Shown here piece after piece: positions 17,074-26,651 of a stretch of DNA of 64,000 nt. The stretch is taken from assembly GCA_947495035.1 (NCBI GenBank), contig CANLXI010000001.1:124001-188000 (forward strand), given 5' to 3'. Source of the DNA: an uncultured Granulosicoccus sp. Its GTDB lineage: Bacteria > Pseudomonadota > Gammaproteobacteria > Granulosicoccales > Granulosicoccaceae. The notes beneath the pieces are model-generated. The model had not been told where the DNA came from, searched no databases, and worked only from the letters and a program-made list of their open reading frames with translations. How positions within the stretch are numbered: the stretch's first letter is position 1; each line of letters starts with the position of its first letter. The translations under genes and the position numbers were made by a program.

Positions 17074-19089
17074 ATGCGATTTCGTCAGATACATCTGGAT
17101 TTTCATACCTCGGAGCTGATACCCGGTATCGGATCCCGTTTCGAAGCCGATGCCTTCGGCAAGGCGTTTTCCGATGCCCATGTCGACAGCGTCACCATCT
17201 TCTCCAAATGCCATCATGGCTACAGCTACCATCCGACCGAGGTCGGTCGCATGCATCCGCACCTGGAATTCGATCTGACTCGGGCGCAGCTGGACGCACT
17301 GCATGCACGCGGCATCAAGGCGCCTCTCTACACGACGGCCGGCTGGGATGAACTGGCTGCCCGAGAGCATCCCGAATGGCGCATCGTGTCTCCCGAAGGC
17401 GGCTCACCGAGATCCGGTACCACGCCCAATGGTGCCGGGTGGGCCTTTCTCGATTTTTCCTCACCCTATGTCGATCATCTGTGTCTGCAGATAGATGAGA
17501 TGATGCGCCTGTTTCCCGATTGTGATGGCATCTTCATCGATATCGCGCTGCAGCCGCTCAATGTCTCGGTTCATGCGCAGGCACAGATGGAGGCGGACGG
17601 GCTGGACTGGACGGATCCGGAGCACCAGTTGCAGTTCAGCACCTGGGCGCTGGAAAACCTGTTCGAGAAGACACATGCAGCAGTCCGCCGTCACGATGAG
17701 AAGATGCCCGTTTTCTACAACTCCGGTCATATCCAGCGTGGTGCCCGCCAACACTATCAGCGCTTCTTCACTCATCTGGAACTGGAGTCGCTGCCAACCG
17801 CGGGCTGGGGCTATGATCATTTTCCGATGAGTGCCCGCTATGCCGATACCCTGGGATTCGATTTTCTGGGAATGACCGGCAAGTTTCATTATCACTGGGG
17901 TGAGGTGGGCGGTTACAAGAAAGCCGAAGCGCTGATCTACGAATGCGGGGCCATGCTGGCGCAAGGGGCGCGTTGTTCCATTGGTGATCACCTGCATCCT
18001 ACCGGCGCCATCGACGCTTCCTCCATGGCAGTCATTGCACCGGCCTATGACTGGATACGCCAGCGTGAAGCCTGGGCCATCGACACTGTCAATTGCGCCG
18101 AGATCGGTCTGCTGTCATCCGAGGGAGTCAATGCGCGAACGCTGGCAGGTGTCATGGCGACCAGCAATCGTGCAAACCCTGCCGATACGGGTGCCGTGCG
18201 GGTACTGCTCGAAGGTCAGTTCACTTTCGATGTACTTGATCTGGACAGTCGGTTCGAGACCTATCGGCTGATCATTCTGCCCGATGACATCGTGGTGGAT
18301 GCGGCGCTGGAAAAACGCCTGCTGGACCATGTATCCGGCGGTGGTCATGTGCTTCTTACCGGGAACAGTGGTCTTGATGAACAGCGCGGGCTGATCTTTG
18401 ATGTCGGTGCCCGCTGGGAGTCGCAGTCTGCCAATGCCGGCGGAGACTATGTCCTGCCGATATCAGAGCTGCGCGCCGATGCCGTGAACGACCCCCTGTT
18501 CATGTACCAGCCTTGTCAGAAGATTCTACTGACCGATGGAGAATCACTGGGCGAGGTGTACGAGCCCTATATGGATCGCAGTGCCCGCCATTTCTCGGGG
18601 CATGTCAATGCACCCGGCAAGCCGGACCCGGAACAGCATGTTGCCGGTGCCAGCAAAGGGGGGTTCCATTACTTCGCCTTCCCCCTGTTTTCCTGCTATC
18701 AGCAGGCGGGTGCCGTGGCAATGCTGGAAATTGCCGAAAGGCTCATAGCCCGAGCCCTGCCGGAAGAGCGCATGATCAAGGCCGAGTTGCCCAGAGCAGG
18801 GCGGGTCACTCGTCGTCATCAGGCTGCGTCGAACCGCGATGTCGTTCATCTGCTGTACGCCACCCCGACCTTGCGTGGCAATCTGCATGGTGCCAATATC
18901 CAGCCTGTCCAGGATCTGCTGACCCTGAATGGCATCGAGGTGGATATGGCGGTCTCGGCAGATGTTGCAGAAGTGCGTACAGTGCCTGAAGGAAAGACGC
19001 TGGCATTCACCCGAGAAGGTGATCGCATCCGGTTCAGCGTTCCCGAGCTGACGGGGCATCAGATGGTGGAGGTGGTTTACGGCAATTGA
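17074..19089 (+). CDS. Intracellular glycosidase, GHL6/GH151-like with trimerisation domain
   Basis: A 671-residue protein without signal peptide. The N-terminal half resembles the GHL6 (hypothetical glycosyl hydrolase 6) TIM barrel: RQIHLDFHTSE start, FSKCHHGYSYHPT, a WAFLDFSSPYVD region, and a putative catalytic Asp in CDGIFIDI (Asp151 or Asp156). The second half has a beta-galactosidase-trimerisation-like domain (LIILPDDIVVD, GGHVLLTGNSG). This domain order is known from GH151 alpha-L-fucosidase-type enzymes. The ATG at 17074 is chosen over in-frame upstream starts inside the ATPase gene. As the terminal gene of an importer operon it probably hydrolyses the imported oligosaccharide in the cytoplasm. 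The actual sugar released is unknown. Confidence 0.7.
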   Translation: MRFRQIHLDFHTSELIPGIGSRFEADAFGKAFSDAHVDSVTIFSKCHHGYSYHPTEVGRMHPHLEFDLTRAQLDALHARGIKAPLYTTAGWDELAAREHPEWRIVSPEGGSPRSGTTPNGAGWAFLDFSSPYVDHLCLQIDEMMRLFPDCDGIFIDIALQPLNVSVHAQAQMEADGLDWTDPEHQLQFSTWALENLFEKTHAAVRRHDEKMPVFYNSGHIQRGARQHYQRFFTHLELESLPTAGWGYDHFPMSARYADTLGFDFLGMTGKFHYHWGEVGGYKKAEALIYECGAMLAQGARCSIGDHLHPTGAIDASSMAVIAPAYDWIRQREAWAIDTVNCAEIGLLSSEGVNARTLAGVMATSNRANPADTGAVRVLLEGQFTFDVLDLDSRFETYRLIILPDDIVVDAALEKRLLDHVSGGGHVLLTGNSGLDEQRGLIFDVGARWESQSANAGGDYVLPISELRADAVNDPLFMYQPCQKILLTDGESLGEVYEPYMDRSARHFSGHVNAPGKPDPEQHVAGASKGGFHYFAFPLFSCYQQAGAVAMLEIAERLIARALPEERMIKAELPRAGRVTRRHQAASNRDVVHLLYATPTLRGNLHGANIQPVQDLLTLNGIEVDMAVSADVAEVRTVPEGKTLAFTREGDRIRFSVPELTGHQMVEVVYGN

Positions 19090-19164
19090 TCGTCACGCAT
19101 CGTCAGAAAACCCGTTCGTCCGCTGTATTCTCACTCATGTCGACCTCTGGAATGACAGCCTGCC

Positions 19165-20079
19165 ATGATCACTTATCCGGACATTCGCGACCTGCAGATG
19201 CTGCTGGCGCTGGCGCGTCGCCGGCATTTCACCCAGGCTGCGGCCGATTGCGGAATCTCGCAGCCAGCCTTCTCTGCCAGAATCAGGCATCTGGAAGAGG
19301 ATCTGGGCGTTCCCATCGTGCGACGTGGCAATCGCTTTCTGGGGTTCACCCCGGACGGGGAGCGGGTGATTCGCTGGGCCAGCAAGTTGCTGGTGGATGC
19401 CGAGGGACTGCGCCAGGACATGGAGGTGGCGCGCGGCGAGTTGCGTGGCAAGCTGGTGCTGGGGGTCGTGCCCACGGCCTTGCCCTTTGCCGCTGACATA
19501 TCCACCCGACTGCGCAGCATGCATCCGGGGCTGGCCATCGAGATTGCGTCGCAGACCTCCTCGCAGATTGTACGGGCGCTGGGTGACTATTCGGTGGACG
19601 CAGGCATAGTCTACCGAGCGTACATGGAGGGGAGTTCATTGCGTTTCGAGCCCATCTATGAAGAACGGTATGTATTGCTGGTCAGCGCCGAGCTGGCTCC
19701 ACGCACCACGGGCACGGTCAGCTGGCGGGAAGCGGCTGGTCTGCCTCTGTGTCTGCTGGGCAAGGACATGCATTTCAGGCGAGTCGTGGATGATGCGTTT
19801 CTGGAGGCAGGAGTGCAGCCGGAGCCGGTGATGGAAACCAATGCCTTCACCGCGGTTCTGGCCCAGGTGGCCATCGGCACGGCTGCCACCATTGCCCCAC
19901 AATCGCTGGCCGACAGTCTGTTGCTGTCGGAACAGACCATCAGACTGCCACTGGTCGAGCCGGAGGCGGTGCAGGAAATCGGCATTGCCGTGCAGGACCA
20001 CGAACTGAGTTTGCCAGCCATTGCGGCATTGCACGAGGCGATTCGGGTTCACGATAGGCAAAACGAATTGCTTGATTGA
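19165..20079 (+). CDS. LysR-family regulator next to formate dehydrogenase
   Basis: A 304-residue LysR protein. The N-terminal winged helix (LQMLLALARRRHFTQAAADCGISQPAFSAR in outline) is followed by a periplasmic-binding-like sensor domain. It lies 64 bp upstream of and in the same direction as the formate dehydrogenase genes, the arrangement of FdsR-type regulators. It probably activates them in response to formate. The AT-rich stretch 20075-20105 just after it is the likely operon promoter and operator region. Confidence 0.85.
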   Translation: MITYPDIRDLQMLLALARRRHFTQAAADCGISQPAFSARIRHLEEDLGVPIVRRGNRFLGFTPDGERVIRWASKLLVDAEGLRQDMEVARGELRGKLVLGVVPTALPFAADISTRLRSMHPGLAIEIASQTSSQIVRALGDYSVDAGIVYRAYMEGSSLRFEPIYEERYVLLVSAELAPRTTGTVSWREAAGLPLCLLGKDMHFRRVVDDAFLEAGVQPEPVMETNAFTAVLAQVAIGTAATIAPQSLADSLLLSEQTIRLPLVEPEAVQEIGIAVQDHELSLPAIAALHEAIRVHDRQNELLD

Positions 20080-20143
20080 AAAATATGATTTGTAATTATT
20101 GACGTTTTGGATTCCCATGACACAAACGTATTGGAGAGAGGTC

Positions 20144-21835
20144 ATGACGTCGTCCAGCAGTGCAGCAGGAATCTGGAAATCGGGGAAGGGCAAGGGGCGC
20201 CATACGCCCAAGGGGCGTCAGGTCGATGATGCGGCGCTGACTGAGATCCGGCAGTTGCTGGGCGCGCGTGAGCGGCGAGCCGACCTGCTGATCGAGCATC
20301 TGCACCTCATACAGGATGCCCATGGTCATCTGTCCAGCGCGCATTTGCGGGCCCTGGCCGATGAGATGCGTCTGTCGCAGGCCGAAGTCTACGAAGTGGC
20401 GACCTTCTACGCCCACTTCGATGTGGTTCGGGAAGGGGAATCCCCCCCACCGCCGCTGACCATTCGTGTCTGTGACTCTCTGGCCTGTGAACTGGCCGGC
20501 GCGCAGCAGTTGTTGAGCCGCTTGCAGGCCGGCATGGATCCGGCGCAGGTGCGGGTGCTTCGAGCTCCCTGCATGGGACGCTGCGATAGCGCTCCGGTGC
20601 TGGAACTGGGGCACCATCACATCGATCACGCCAGCCCGGAGAAGGCAGAGGCGGCATTGGCTGCCGGCGATACCCACGCCCATCTACCGGACTATCAGAC
20701 GTTTGCCGAATACCGCCATCGCGGTGGCTACGAGCGTCTGCAAGCGCTTCGCAACGGTGAACAGACGCCGGATGAGGTGCAGGATGTCATTCTCGCCGCC
20801 GGATTGCGTGGGCTGGGAGGGGCCGGATTCCCTTCCGGCAAGAAGTGGTCGTTCGTGCGTGCCGAGCAGGGCCCGCGCTATCTGGCCGTCAACGGCGATG
20901 AAGGTGAGCCAGGCACATTCAAGGATCGCTATCACCTGGAGCGTGAGCCGCACCTGTTTCTCGAAGGCATGCTGATTGCCGCCTGGGCCATAGAGGCAGA
21001 CACCTGCTTCATCTACATGCGCGACGAGTACCCTGCGGTTCTGCAGATCCTGCGCCATGAAATCCTGGCCCTTGAACAGAGTGGCCTGGTAGCGCCCGGT
21101 CATATCGACCTGCGACGGGGAGCCGGGGCCTATATCTGCGGTGAGGAGAGCGCAATGATCGAGTCGATCGAGGGCAAGCGCGGCATCCCGCGACACCGTC
21201 CGCCTTTCGTGGCTCAGAAGGGAATATTCGATCGACCGACGCTGGTTCACAACATCGAGACACTGCACTGGATAGCGCGCATCTGCCGTGAAGGGCCGGA
21301 AATTCTCTCCGGTGTCGAGAAGAATGGTCGAGTCGGTTTGCGGTCGTTTTCCGTCTCCGGGCGGGTGAAGAACCCCGGGGTACATCTGTTGCCGGCAGGA
21401 TCCACCATCAGCGATCTGATCGAGGCGGCGGGTGGCATGCTCGATGGTCATGTGTTCAAGGCGTATCAGCCCGGTGGTCCGTCCGCCGGGCTGTTACCGG
21501 CAAGTATCAATGAGGTACCCATGGATTTCGATACCTTGCAGCCTTACGGTACCTTCATCGGCTCGGCCGCTGTGGTGATCCTGTCGGATCAGGACAGTGT
21601 TCGCGAGGCCGCCCTGAACATGCTGCGCTTCTTCGAGGACGAGAGCTGCGGGCAATGTACACCGTGTCGTGTCGGTTGCGGCAAGGCGGTCAAGCTGATG
21701 GAACAGGAGCGTTGGGACAAGCCACTGCTGGAAGATCTGTGTACGGTCATGGTGGATGCGTCCATCTGCGGTCTGGGGCAGGCAGCTCCGAACCCGATAC
21801 GCCTGACCATGAAGCACTTTGCGGATGAGGTATAG
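20144..21835 (+). CDS. NAD-dependent formate dehydrogenase beta subunit (fused NuoE/NuoF-like)
   Basis: A 563-residue fusion. The first ~165 residues are NuoE/FdsG-like, with [2Fe-2S] cysteines in CDSLAC and APCMGRC. The rest is NuoF/FdsB-like, with the NADH/FMN region GLGGAGFPSGKKW, GEPGTFKDR and the [4Fe-4S] motif ESCGQCTPC. It passes electrons from the catalytic subunit to NAD+. The ATG at 20144 has GGAGAGAGG just ahead; upstream in-frame starts at 20099 and 20117 lack one. The same fused two-subunit architecture is known from the tungsten-containing FDH1 of Methylobacterium extorquens. It is followed after 3 bp by the alpha-subunit gene. Confidence 0.9.
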   Translation: MTSSSSAAGIWKSGKGKGRHTPKGRQVDDAALTEIRQLLGARERRADLLIEHLHLIQDAHGHLSSAHLRALADEMRLSQAEVYEVATFYAHFDVVREGESPPPPLTIRVCDSLACELAGAQQLLSRLQAGMDPAQVRVLRAPCMGRCDSAPVLELGHHHIDHASPEKAEAALAAGDTHAHLPDYQTFAEYRHRGGYERLQALRNGEQTPDEVQDVILAAGLRGLGGAGFPSGKKWSFVRAEQGPRYLAVNGDEGEPGTFKDRYHLEREPHLFLEGMLIAAWAIEADTCFIYMRDEYPAVLQILRHEILALEQSGLVAPGHIDLRRGAGAYICGEESAMIESIEGKRGIPRHRPPFVAQKGIFDRPTLVHNIETLHWIARICREGPEILSGVEKNGRVGLRSFSVSGRVKNPGVHLLPAGSTISDLIEAAGGMLDGHVFKAYQPGGPSAGLLPASINEVPMDFDTLQPYGTFIGSAAVVILSDQDSVREAALNMLRFFEDESCGQCTPCRVGCGKAVKLMEQERWDKPLLEDLCTVMVDASICGLGQAAPNPIRLTMKHFADEV

Positions 21836-21838
21836 AGC

Positions 21839-24640
21839 ATGACTGATTCGAACAATGCAGGGATGGTCACTTTCACGCTCGATGGACAGACGGTGACGGC
21901 CGCAGTCGATGAGTCACTGTGGGAAATCGCCAAACGTCAGGGCACGCTGATTCCGCATCTGTGCCACAAGGATGCCAGCGGTTACCGTGCCGATGGCAAC
22001 TGTCGGGCCTGCATGGTGGAGATTGAAGGCGAGCGAACGCTGGCTGCATCCTGTATCCGCACGCCCACCGAAGGTATGGTCGTCAACACGCAGAGCGATC
22101 GGGCCAGTCACTCCCGGCGCATGGTGGTCGAGATGCTGATGGCCGATCAGCCGGCCAGGAACGAGGCGCATGACCAGTCATCGCACTTCTGGGACATGGC
22201 GGCAATGCAGGATATTTCGGTCAGTCGATTCCCGCCGATCGATGCGTCGCGGCGACCCGCACCGGATGCATCGCATCTTGCCATGAGCGTCAATCTGGAC
22301 GCCTGCATTCACTGCAATCTATGCGTCAGAGCCTGTCGTGAAGTACAGGTCAACGATGTCATCGGCATGTCGGATCGAGGCCACGATGCCCGGATCACCT
22401 TCGATTTTGATGATCCCATGGGGCAGTCCACCTGTGTGGCCTGTGGCGAATGCGTGCAAGCCTGTCCCACCGGCGCACTGATGCCGGCCGTGCTGCTGGA
22501 TGAGCAGGGCGTGGGCGACAGTCAGTCCTTCGACCGGGAGGTCAAGAGCGTCTGTCCGTATTGCGGGGTAGGTTGTCAGGTGTCGTTCAAGGTCAAGGAA
22601 GAGAAGATTCTCTGGGTGGACGGTATAGCCGGACCGTCCAATGAAAATCGCCTGTGCGTGAAAGGCCGGTTCGGGTTCGACTACATCTCCCACCCGCATC
22701 GGCTCACCAAACCGTTGATCAGGCGTGAGGATGCACCACCCAAGGGACTGAACGTGGATCCGGCCGATCCGCTGACTCATTTTCGCGAAGCCGAATGGGA
22801 TGAGGCGCTGGCTTTCGCCGCCGGTGGCATGGCCAGATTGCGTGATGATACCGGCCAGCGTATCGCCGGCTTCGGATCGGCCAAGTGCTCCAATGAGGAG
22901 GCCTATCTGTTTCAGAAGCTGATCCGCCAGGGCTTTGGCCATAACAACGTGGATCACTGTACCCGTCTTTGCCATGCATCATCGGTAGCAGCCTTGCTGG
23001 AAAATGTCGGTGGTGGCGGCGTCACCGCGACATTCAACGAGATAGAGCATGCCGACGTGGCCATTGTCATCGGGGCCAATCCGGTGGAGAACCATCCGGT
23101 TGCCGCAACCTATCTGAAGCAGTTTGCCAGGCGCGGTGGCAAGTTGATTGTCATGGATCCGCGCGGTGTCGGGCTCAAGCGGCATGCCTCGCACATGTTG
23201 CAGTTTCGGCCGGGTACCGATGTGGCCATGCTCAATGCCATCATGAACGTGATCGTGGAGGAGGAGCTGTACGACAAACAGTACATTGCCGGGTTCACCG
23301 AGAACTGGGAAGCCATGAAGGCGCATCTGTCCGAATTTCCGGTGGCGAAGATGTCGGCCCTGTGTGGCATCGAGGAGTCGGTGCTGCGCGATGTGGCCAG
23401 GACCTTTGCCGGAGCACGGGCCGCCCTCATCTTCTGGGGCATGGGGATATCCCAGCACATTCATGGCACGGACAATTCACGTTGCCTGATATCGCTGGCC
23501 CTGATGACCGGCCAGATTGGCCGTCCTGGTGCGGGTCTGCATCCCTTGCGAGGGCAGAACAATGTACAGGGCGCATCCGATGCCGGTCTGATCCCGATGT
23601 TCCTGCCCGACTATCAATCCGTCACCGATGAGGGGGTACGGTCCGCCTTCAATGACATCTGGGGCTCGGACAACATCGATGAGCGGAAAGGTCTGACGGT
23701 GGTCGAGATCATGGATGCGATTCACGAAGGGCAGGTGCGTGGCATGTACATTCTGGGAGAGAACCCCGCCATGTCGGACCCGGATGTCACGCATGCACGG
23801 GATGCGCTGGCGAAACTGGAGCATCTGGTTGTGCAGGATATCTTCCTGACGGAAACGGCCAACTATGCCGATGTCATTCTGCCCTCATCGGCCTGGCCCG
23901 AGAAAACCGGTACGGTCACCAACACCAATCGCCAGGTGCAGATGGGACGCCCAGCCGTCTCGCCACCGGGTGAGGCGAAAGAGGATTGGTGGATTACCGT
24001 TGAACTGGCAAAGCGTCTGGGACTAAATTGGACCTATACCCATCCCTCGCAGGTCTTTGCCGAGATGAAGCGTTCCATGCCTTCACTGGACAACATCAGC
24101 TGGGAGCGACTGGAAAAGACTGCGGTAACCTACCCGTCATTGTCTCCGGACGATCCAGGTCAGCCGATCCTGTTCGCCGACGGTTATCCCAGGCCGGAAG
24201 GAAGGGCCCGCTTCACACCTGCACAGGTCACCTCACCGGCCGAAGTGCCCGATGATCAGTACCCCATGATACTGACTACCGGGCGACAGCTGGAGCACTG
24301 GCACACCGGTTCCATGACGCGTCGGGCGTCAGTACTGGATTGGGCGGAGCCGGAGGCCAATGCGTCACTGCATCCGAAGACCTTGCGTCGCCTTGGTATC
24401 GCACCCGGTGACATGATGAGTCTGGAGACGCGTCGTGGCACCATCACGATCATGGCACGTGCCGATCGGGCGGTGGCAGAGGACATGGTCTTTCTGCCCT
24501 TTGCCTACGTGGAAGCCGCCGCCAATGTGCTGACCAATCCGCAACTGGATCCCTATGGCAAGATTCCGGAATTCAAGTTCTCCGCGTGCCGGGTGTCGGC
24601 GATCGAGTCCAGAGTCACAGAACCGCTCGCCCGAGCGTGA
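21839..24640 (+). CDS. fdsA: NAD-dependent formate dehydrogenase alpha (catalytic) subunit
   Basis: A 933-residue Mo/W-bis-pterin oxidoreductase. In order: an N-terminal [2Fe-2S] ferredoxin domain (CRACMVEIEG), two [4Fe-4S] clusters (CIHCNLCVRAC and CVACGECVQAC), the [4Fe-4S] of the catalytic core (CPYCGVGC from Cys239), and the active-site metal ligand in CTRLCH (Cys378, followed by His379). Cys rather than selenocysteine is used. There is no Tat signal, so it acts in the cytoplasm, oxidising formate to CO2. Accessory genes such as fdhD/fdsC and fdsD do not follow in the window, so cofactor insertion must be encoded elsewhere. Confidence 0.92.
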   Translation: MTDSNNAGMVTFTLDGQTVTAAVDESLWEIAKRQGTLIPHLCHKDASGYRADGNCRACMVEIEGERTLAASCIRTPTEGMVVNTQSDRASHSRRMVVEMLMADQPARNEAHDQSSHFWDMAAMQDISVSRFPPIDASRRPAPDASHLAMSVNLDACIHCNLCVRACREVQVNDVIGMSDRGHDARITFDFDDPMGQSTCVACGECVQACPTGALMPAVLLDEQGVGDSQSFDREVKSVCPYCGVGCQVSFKVKEEKILWVDGIAGPSNENRLCVKGRFGFDYISHPHRLTKPLIRREDAPPKGLNVDPADPLTHFREAEWDEALAFAAGGMARLRDDTGQRIAGFGSAKCSNEEAYLFQKLIRQGFGHNNVDHCTRLCHASSVAALLENVGGGGVTATFNEIEHADVAIVIGANPVENHPVAATYLKQFARRGGKLIVMDPRGVGLKRHASHMLQFRPGTDVAMLNAIMNVIVEEELYDKQYIAGFTENWEAMKAHLSEFPVAKMSALCGIEESVLRDVARTFAGARAALIFWGMGISQHIHGTDNSRCLISLALMTGQIGRPGAGLHPLRGQNNVQGASDAGLIPMFLPDYQSVTDEGVRSAFNDIWGSDNIDERKGLTVVEIMDAIHEGQVRGMYILGENPAMSDPDVTHARDALAKLEHLVVQDIFLTETANYADVILPSSAWPEKTGTVTNTNRQVQMGRPAVSPPGEAKEDWWITVELAKRLGLNWTYTHPSQVFAEMKRSMPSLDNISWERLEKTAVTYPSLSPDDPGQPILFADGYPRPEGRARFTPAQVTSPAEVPDDQYPMILTTGRQLEHWHTGSMTRRASVLDWAEPEANASLHPKTLRRLGIAPGDMMSLETRRGTITIMARADRAVAEDMVFLPFAYVEAAANVLTNPQLDPYGKIPEFKFSACRVSAIESRVTEPLARA

Positions 24641-24710
24641 CAGATCACTGAAAAGCGTCTGGCCAGGCACTGACTGATTGGTGTCTGGACGGATTCCTGC
24701 AGGGCATTGC

Positions 24711-24747
24711 GCGCTCCGATAGAGACCTGACTGCTCGGCCGGAGCGC
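24711..24747. terminator. Weak hairpin after formate dehydrogenase operon
   Basis: GCGCTCCG at 24711-24718 pairs with CGGAGCGC at 24740-24747 across a 21-nt loop. The long loop and absence of a T-run make it only a possible terminator or mRNA end structure. Confidence 0.3.
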
Positions 24748-24785
24748 CTTCGCCATTCAGCCACGCTCCTTCAGCTTTCGCAATC

Positions 24786-26234
24786 ATGATGACTCTGTCG
24801 AGAACGGCGGCAGCCGGCCTGCTGCTGTTCCTGTCCATGCCGCTACCGGTCTCCCCGGATGCGGCCGTATCGGCCCAGGCGGCCATTGCCTCGGGCGCGC
24901 ATTGTGCAGGCGATGCATCACTGCCTGTCGACTGCCTGGCGGAGGCGGCGATGCCCGTCAGCGATGCCAGGCTCGACAGGATCCCGTCGCGCATGGACAA
25001 CCTCTATCGCTACAATGTGAATTCCGATAGTGATCTTGTCACCTTCTACAACCGGGCCGAGCACAAGCTGCAGCAGGTACTGACCTTCTACAATGAGCAG
25101 CGGCGCCTGGCGATCGTGATACGTGATTTTCCGAACGGATCCTGGAGCGAGGCCGTGGACATTCACCAGCACATCGGCAATGAGGCGCTCGAATACGACA
25201 GTCACAACTACACGGCCTTCGGCGTTGCAGCCGACGGTACCCTGTTTGCCACCGCCAATCATCATGTCGATCCGCTGCGCATGGCGATATCCTTGAGACC
25301 CTATGATATCACCTCGTTCAGGCAACTGCCCGAGCGGTCGATCAACCCGCAGGACGATGACCGGGTAACCTATCCTTCATTCAGCTATCTGGGAGAGGAG
25401 TTGTATTTCTCCTACAGGGAACAGGAAGTGGGTGGTGGCAAGCCCGCCTTTCGCTGGTTGCTGAAGCGCTGGAATACGTCTTCGCGTTACTGGGAGGATG
25501 TGGCTCAACTGAACACGGGAACGCATTTGCGTCTGTATGTCAGCAACATTGCCTGGAATACGGATGGTACGCAATTGCACTTGTCGGCCTTGTGGCGTGA
25601 TGATCGACCTGAGGTACTGTCGAGAAGTACCGAACAGCAGCATGACCTGTTTCATCTGTACAGCGATGACGGACGGCAATGGAAGCAGTACGGTGAGGGG
25701 GAGGTGGCATTGCCCTTGTTGTGGAGTGGTGCAGGTCAGAGTACGGTTCCGCAACTGATCTGGAACACCGGCAAGGGCGATCCCGTTCCCGGAAACGCGG
25801 GTTCCATTGCCGTAGACAGTGACTCCCATCCACACATCCTGAACACGGCCAGAGACGGAAGACTGTTTTACCATCATTTCGATGGCAGACAGTGGGTATC
25901 GCTTGGCGATGTGTTCCGATCAGGTACGGATGATGTGTTTCAACTGCCTGATGGCATGGGAGCGGTATCCGCCAGAGGGGATTCCCTGTATTTTCACCGT
26001 CTCTCTCCCGAGCTGGACAGGAAAGGCGTGTTGTTGGCCAAGGGGTATGTGACGAGGTATTACCATGCCAGTGTGGACAAGAATGCCATCGAGCATGGCT
26101 GGCTGTCGATGATGCTGACCCTGAACCAGCACCACGCTGTTGGCAGCAAGCGCGGCAATCATGCTGTCGAGGCTTACGTCTTGAGCATACCCCTGTCCGA
26201 GCTGGACGATTTTTCAACGCCCTATCTGAAGTAG
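24786..26234 (+). CDS. Secreted BNR_4-type beta-propeller, candidate ulvan-lyase-like protein
   Basis: A 482-residue exported protein with an N-terminal signal peptide (about 25-30 residues). The middle shows the BNR_4-type signature SHNYTAFGVAADGTLF and ANHHVD, repeated WNT/SDDGRQW blade motifs and HPHILN. In PL24 and PL25 ulvan lyases (seven-bladed propellers of this fold) two catalytic histidines lie about 20 residues apart. Here His140 and His159/160 have that spacing. It is therefore a candidate polysaccharide lyase acting outside the cytoplasm on uronate-containing algal polymer. Catalysis is not shown; a non-enzymatic BNR protein is the alternative. The preceding 145-bp gap argues for separate transcription. 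Confidence 0.6.
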   Translation: MMTLSRTAAAGLLLFLSMPLPVSPDAAVSAQAAIASGAHCAGDASLPVDCLAEAAMPVSDARLDRIPSRMDNLYRYNVNSDSDLVTFYNRAEHKLQQVLTFYNEQRRLAIVIRDFPNGSWSEAVDIHQHIGNEALEYDSHNYTAFGVAADGTLFATANHHVDPLRMAISLRPYDITSFRQLPERSINPQDDDRVTYPSFSYLGEELYFSYREQEVGGGKPAFRWLLKRWNTSSRYWEDVAQLNTGTHLRLYVSNIAWNTDGTQLHLSALWRDDRPEVLSRSTEQQHDLFHLYSDDGRQWKQYGEGEVALPLLWSGAGQSTVPQLIWNTGKGDPVPGNAGSIAVDSDSHPHILNTARDGRLFYHHFDGRQWVSLGDVFRSGTDDVFQLPDGMGAVSARGDSLYFHRLSPELDRKGVLLAKGYVTRYYHASVDKNAIEHGWLSMMLTLNQHHAVGSKRGNHAVEAYVLSIPLSELDDFSTPYLK

Positions 26235-26294
26235 ATTCGGGCCTTTCCCGTAATGAGTGCCGCTGCCTTGCCAGCCAGTGTCCTGGTGGCCGTG

Positions 26295-26325
26295 GCAGGC
26301 TTGCAGTCGGGTTCCGCAAGCCTGC
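26295..26325. terminator. Hairpin downstream of the BNR_4 gene
   Basis: A perfect 10-bp stem, GCAGGCTTGC (26295-26304) with GCAAGCCTGC (26316-26325), and an 11-nt loop, 60 bp after the stop codon. No T-run follows, so termination strength is uncertain. Confidence 0.45.
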
Positions 26326-26619
26326 GGTCAGGTCAATATGTTATTTCCGGTTACATGCTCTGAACGGGTCTCCGAGGCTGAATGTGACTTGTCCGCGACC
26401 GTGTTGTCATGTTCCATGGCGTTGCTGCCATCGACCAGGCAGCCCTGAGCAGGAATAGTCGATACAGCAGACAGCCGATCTGCGCTCGGTGACGGTTTTT
26501 AGCGGCTCTGGCGATATAGTCAATGAAATCAGCTGTCTACAAGGCGTGGTGGGTGGTGATCCCGCGGTACTGCAGAAAACCATCTCCGACTTGTATTGAT
26601 AATCTGCGCAATCCGTGTC

Positions 26620-26651
26620 AAAAAACAAGCGCGTTTACCGGCGTGTTTTTT
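26620..26651 (+). terminator. A-tract/T-tract hairpin resembling an intrinsic terminator
   Basis: AAAAAAC (26620-26626) pairs with GTTTTTT (26645-26651) around an imperfect GC-rich inner stem. On the plus strand it ends in a six-T run, the only hairpin in the window with such a tail. It would end a transcript read from the left, 380 bp after the nearest gene. Confidence 0.4.
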
